Assembly: GCA_947259475.1 (NCBI GenBank)
Contig: CAMYLW010000321.1
Coordinates: 1 to 6,584 of the forward strand
Origin: Thermodesulfobacteriota bacterium
Lineage (GTDB): Bacteria; Desulfobacterota; Syntrophobacteria; BM002
Length of the DNA stretch: 6,584 nucleotides
Direction of reading: 5' to 3'
Of the stretch, positions 6,061-6,584 are shown in pieces; positions within the stretch are counted from its first letter, which is position 1; each line of letters begins with the position of its first letter. Below the pieces are notes generated by a model. That model saw only the letters and a program-made list of their open reading frames with translations, ran no database searches and was not told the origin of the DNA. A program made the position numbers and the translations under genes.

Positions 6061-6498
6061 TCAGTGCTCCAGACTATTGCGTTCTTCCTGGACGATATGG
6101 GCCGTCCGTCTGATGTCTTTTGGGAATTCAACGCCCCGATCCAGAAGCTTCACTTCACTTTTCTGCACGCCAAACAAATTGCTTACATGGGAGATGGCAT
6201 GGTCAGAGTCAAATTCTTTGCAGGAGAAAATGTCCAGACTAAGGTAATTCTTATCAGGAAAAGTGTGGATGCTAATGTGACTTTCCGCGATGAGGACAAA
6301 GCCTGAAATTCCCCAATCCTCTAGATTCTCGGCCTCGTATCGAAACACGTAAGGGGGCATGATCTTGGTCATTTTAATTTGAGAGGGATACTCGCTCAAG
6401 AAGTCGTAAATAAGAGAAATATCCTCCAGTCGCTGGCGATCACAGCCATAGCCGTCCAACATCAGATGTGTGCCAAAACCGTATTCAGGCCTTTTCAA
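6061..6498 (-). CDS. speH: S-adenosylmethionine decarboxylase proenzyme, short prokaryotic type
   Basis: The enzyme decarboxylates S-adenosylmethionine to give the aminopropyl donor for spermidine synthesis. It is made as a proenzyme that cleaves itself, turning an internal serine into the pyruvoyl cofactor. Using TTG at 6498 the protein has 145 residues. The cleavage site is Glu72-Ser73 in LIAESHISIHTFP. His78 (five residues after the serine) and Cys93 in DIFSCKEF (twenty after) fall exactly where the catalytic pair lies in the Thermotoga enzyme. The start is set by AAGGAGGTG (6513-6505), eight bases before the TTG from its GG; the in-frame GTG at 6507 lies within that site and is unlikely. 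It precedes speB by 25 bases in the same direction, so the two probably form an operon that feeds spermidine synthesis. Some databases call this family speD. Confidence 0.94.
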   Translation of the reverse strand: MKRPEYGFGTHLMLDGYGCDRQRLEDISLIYDFLSEYPSQIKMTKIMPPYVFRYEAENLEDWGISGFVLIAESHISIHTFPDKNYLSLDIFSCKEFDSDHAISHVSNLFGVQKSEVKLLDRGVEFPKDIRRTAHIVQEERNSLEH

Positions 6499-6504
6499 TT
6501 TAGC

Positions 6505-6513
6505 CACCTCCTT
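6505..6513 (-). promoter_or_regulatory. Strong ribosome binding site of speH
   Basis: AAGGAGGTG on the minus strand is a near-perfect Shine-Dalgarno sequence and points to TTG at 6498 as start. The in-frame GTG (6507-6505) overlaps the site itself. Confidence 0.85.
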
Positions 6514-6584
6514 GTTCCATTGAGCTATTTCTGTCCTCTTTCTTCATATTGGAGCTAAACCCAGACCTTCAGTTTCCTCAGGAA

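Noticed and set aside
6036..6131. 32-residue N-terminal extension of SpeB starting inside speH
   Set aside because: The extension would overlap the speH C-terminus by about 70 bases, starts with TTG without a ribosome binding site, and has no counterpart in known agmatinases.
6544..6582. Possible C-terminus of an upstream gene on the minus strand (ending LGLAPI)
   Set aside because: Only a dozen codons are visible, another frame is also open briefly, and no family feature can be seen, so it cannot be supported.

Overview
This window looks like a chromosomal housekeeping segment of a Gram-negative bacterium. An apolipoprotein N-acyltransferase (lnt) implies an outer membrane with triacylated lipoproteins. 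The order corC, pilZ-domain gene, lnt, prfB, together with moderate GC and dispersed palindromic repeats, is most compatible with a deltaproteobacterium (Desulfobacterota-like). That placement is an inference from gene content and order, not a tested one. All six recognisable genes lie on the minus strand, so transcription runs from the high coordinates to the low ones. Four of the six appear to start with GTG or TTG.

Right part (about 5118-6498): a polyamine pair. speH encodes a pyruvoyl S-adenosylmethionine decarboxylase of the short prokaryotic type, and speB encodes agmatinase. They are 25 bases apart. SpeB makes putrescine and SpeH makes the aminopropyl donor for spermidine. The spermidine synthase and arginine decarboxylase that would complete the route are not in the window.

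Middle (about 3354-5117): a 25-bp dyad and a promoter-like sequence follow speB. Next come a 196-bp element with 21-bp perfect terminal inverted repeats, then corC (CBS-pair protein). A second, related but truncated palindromic element fills the gap after corC, and then a small single-domain PilZ protein (predicted c-di-GMP receptor).

Left part (1-3224): lnt, a 477-base gap without a convincing gene, then prfB (release factor 2). The prfB gene carries the classical programmed +1 frameshift at an in-frame UGA (codon 24), so its reading frame is interrupted by design and not broken. Short tandem repeats sit just after both stop codons: octamers after lnt, and heptamers forming an inverted repeat after prfB.

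The protein-coding content is ordinary. The parts most worth a second look are the pair of related palindromic elements in the corC flanks, the operator-like dyad next to one of them, the PilZ gene placed inside the corC-lnt cluster, and the two clock-like tandem repeats.
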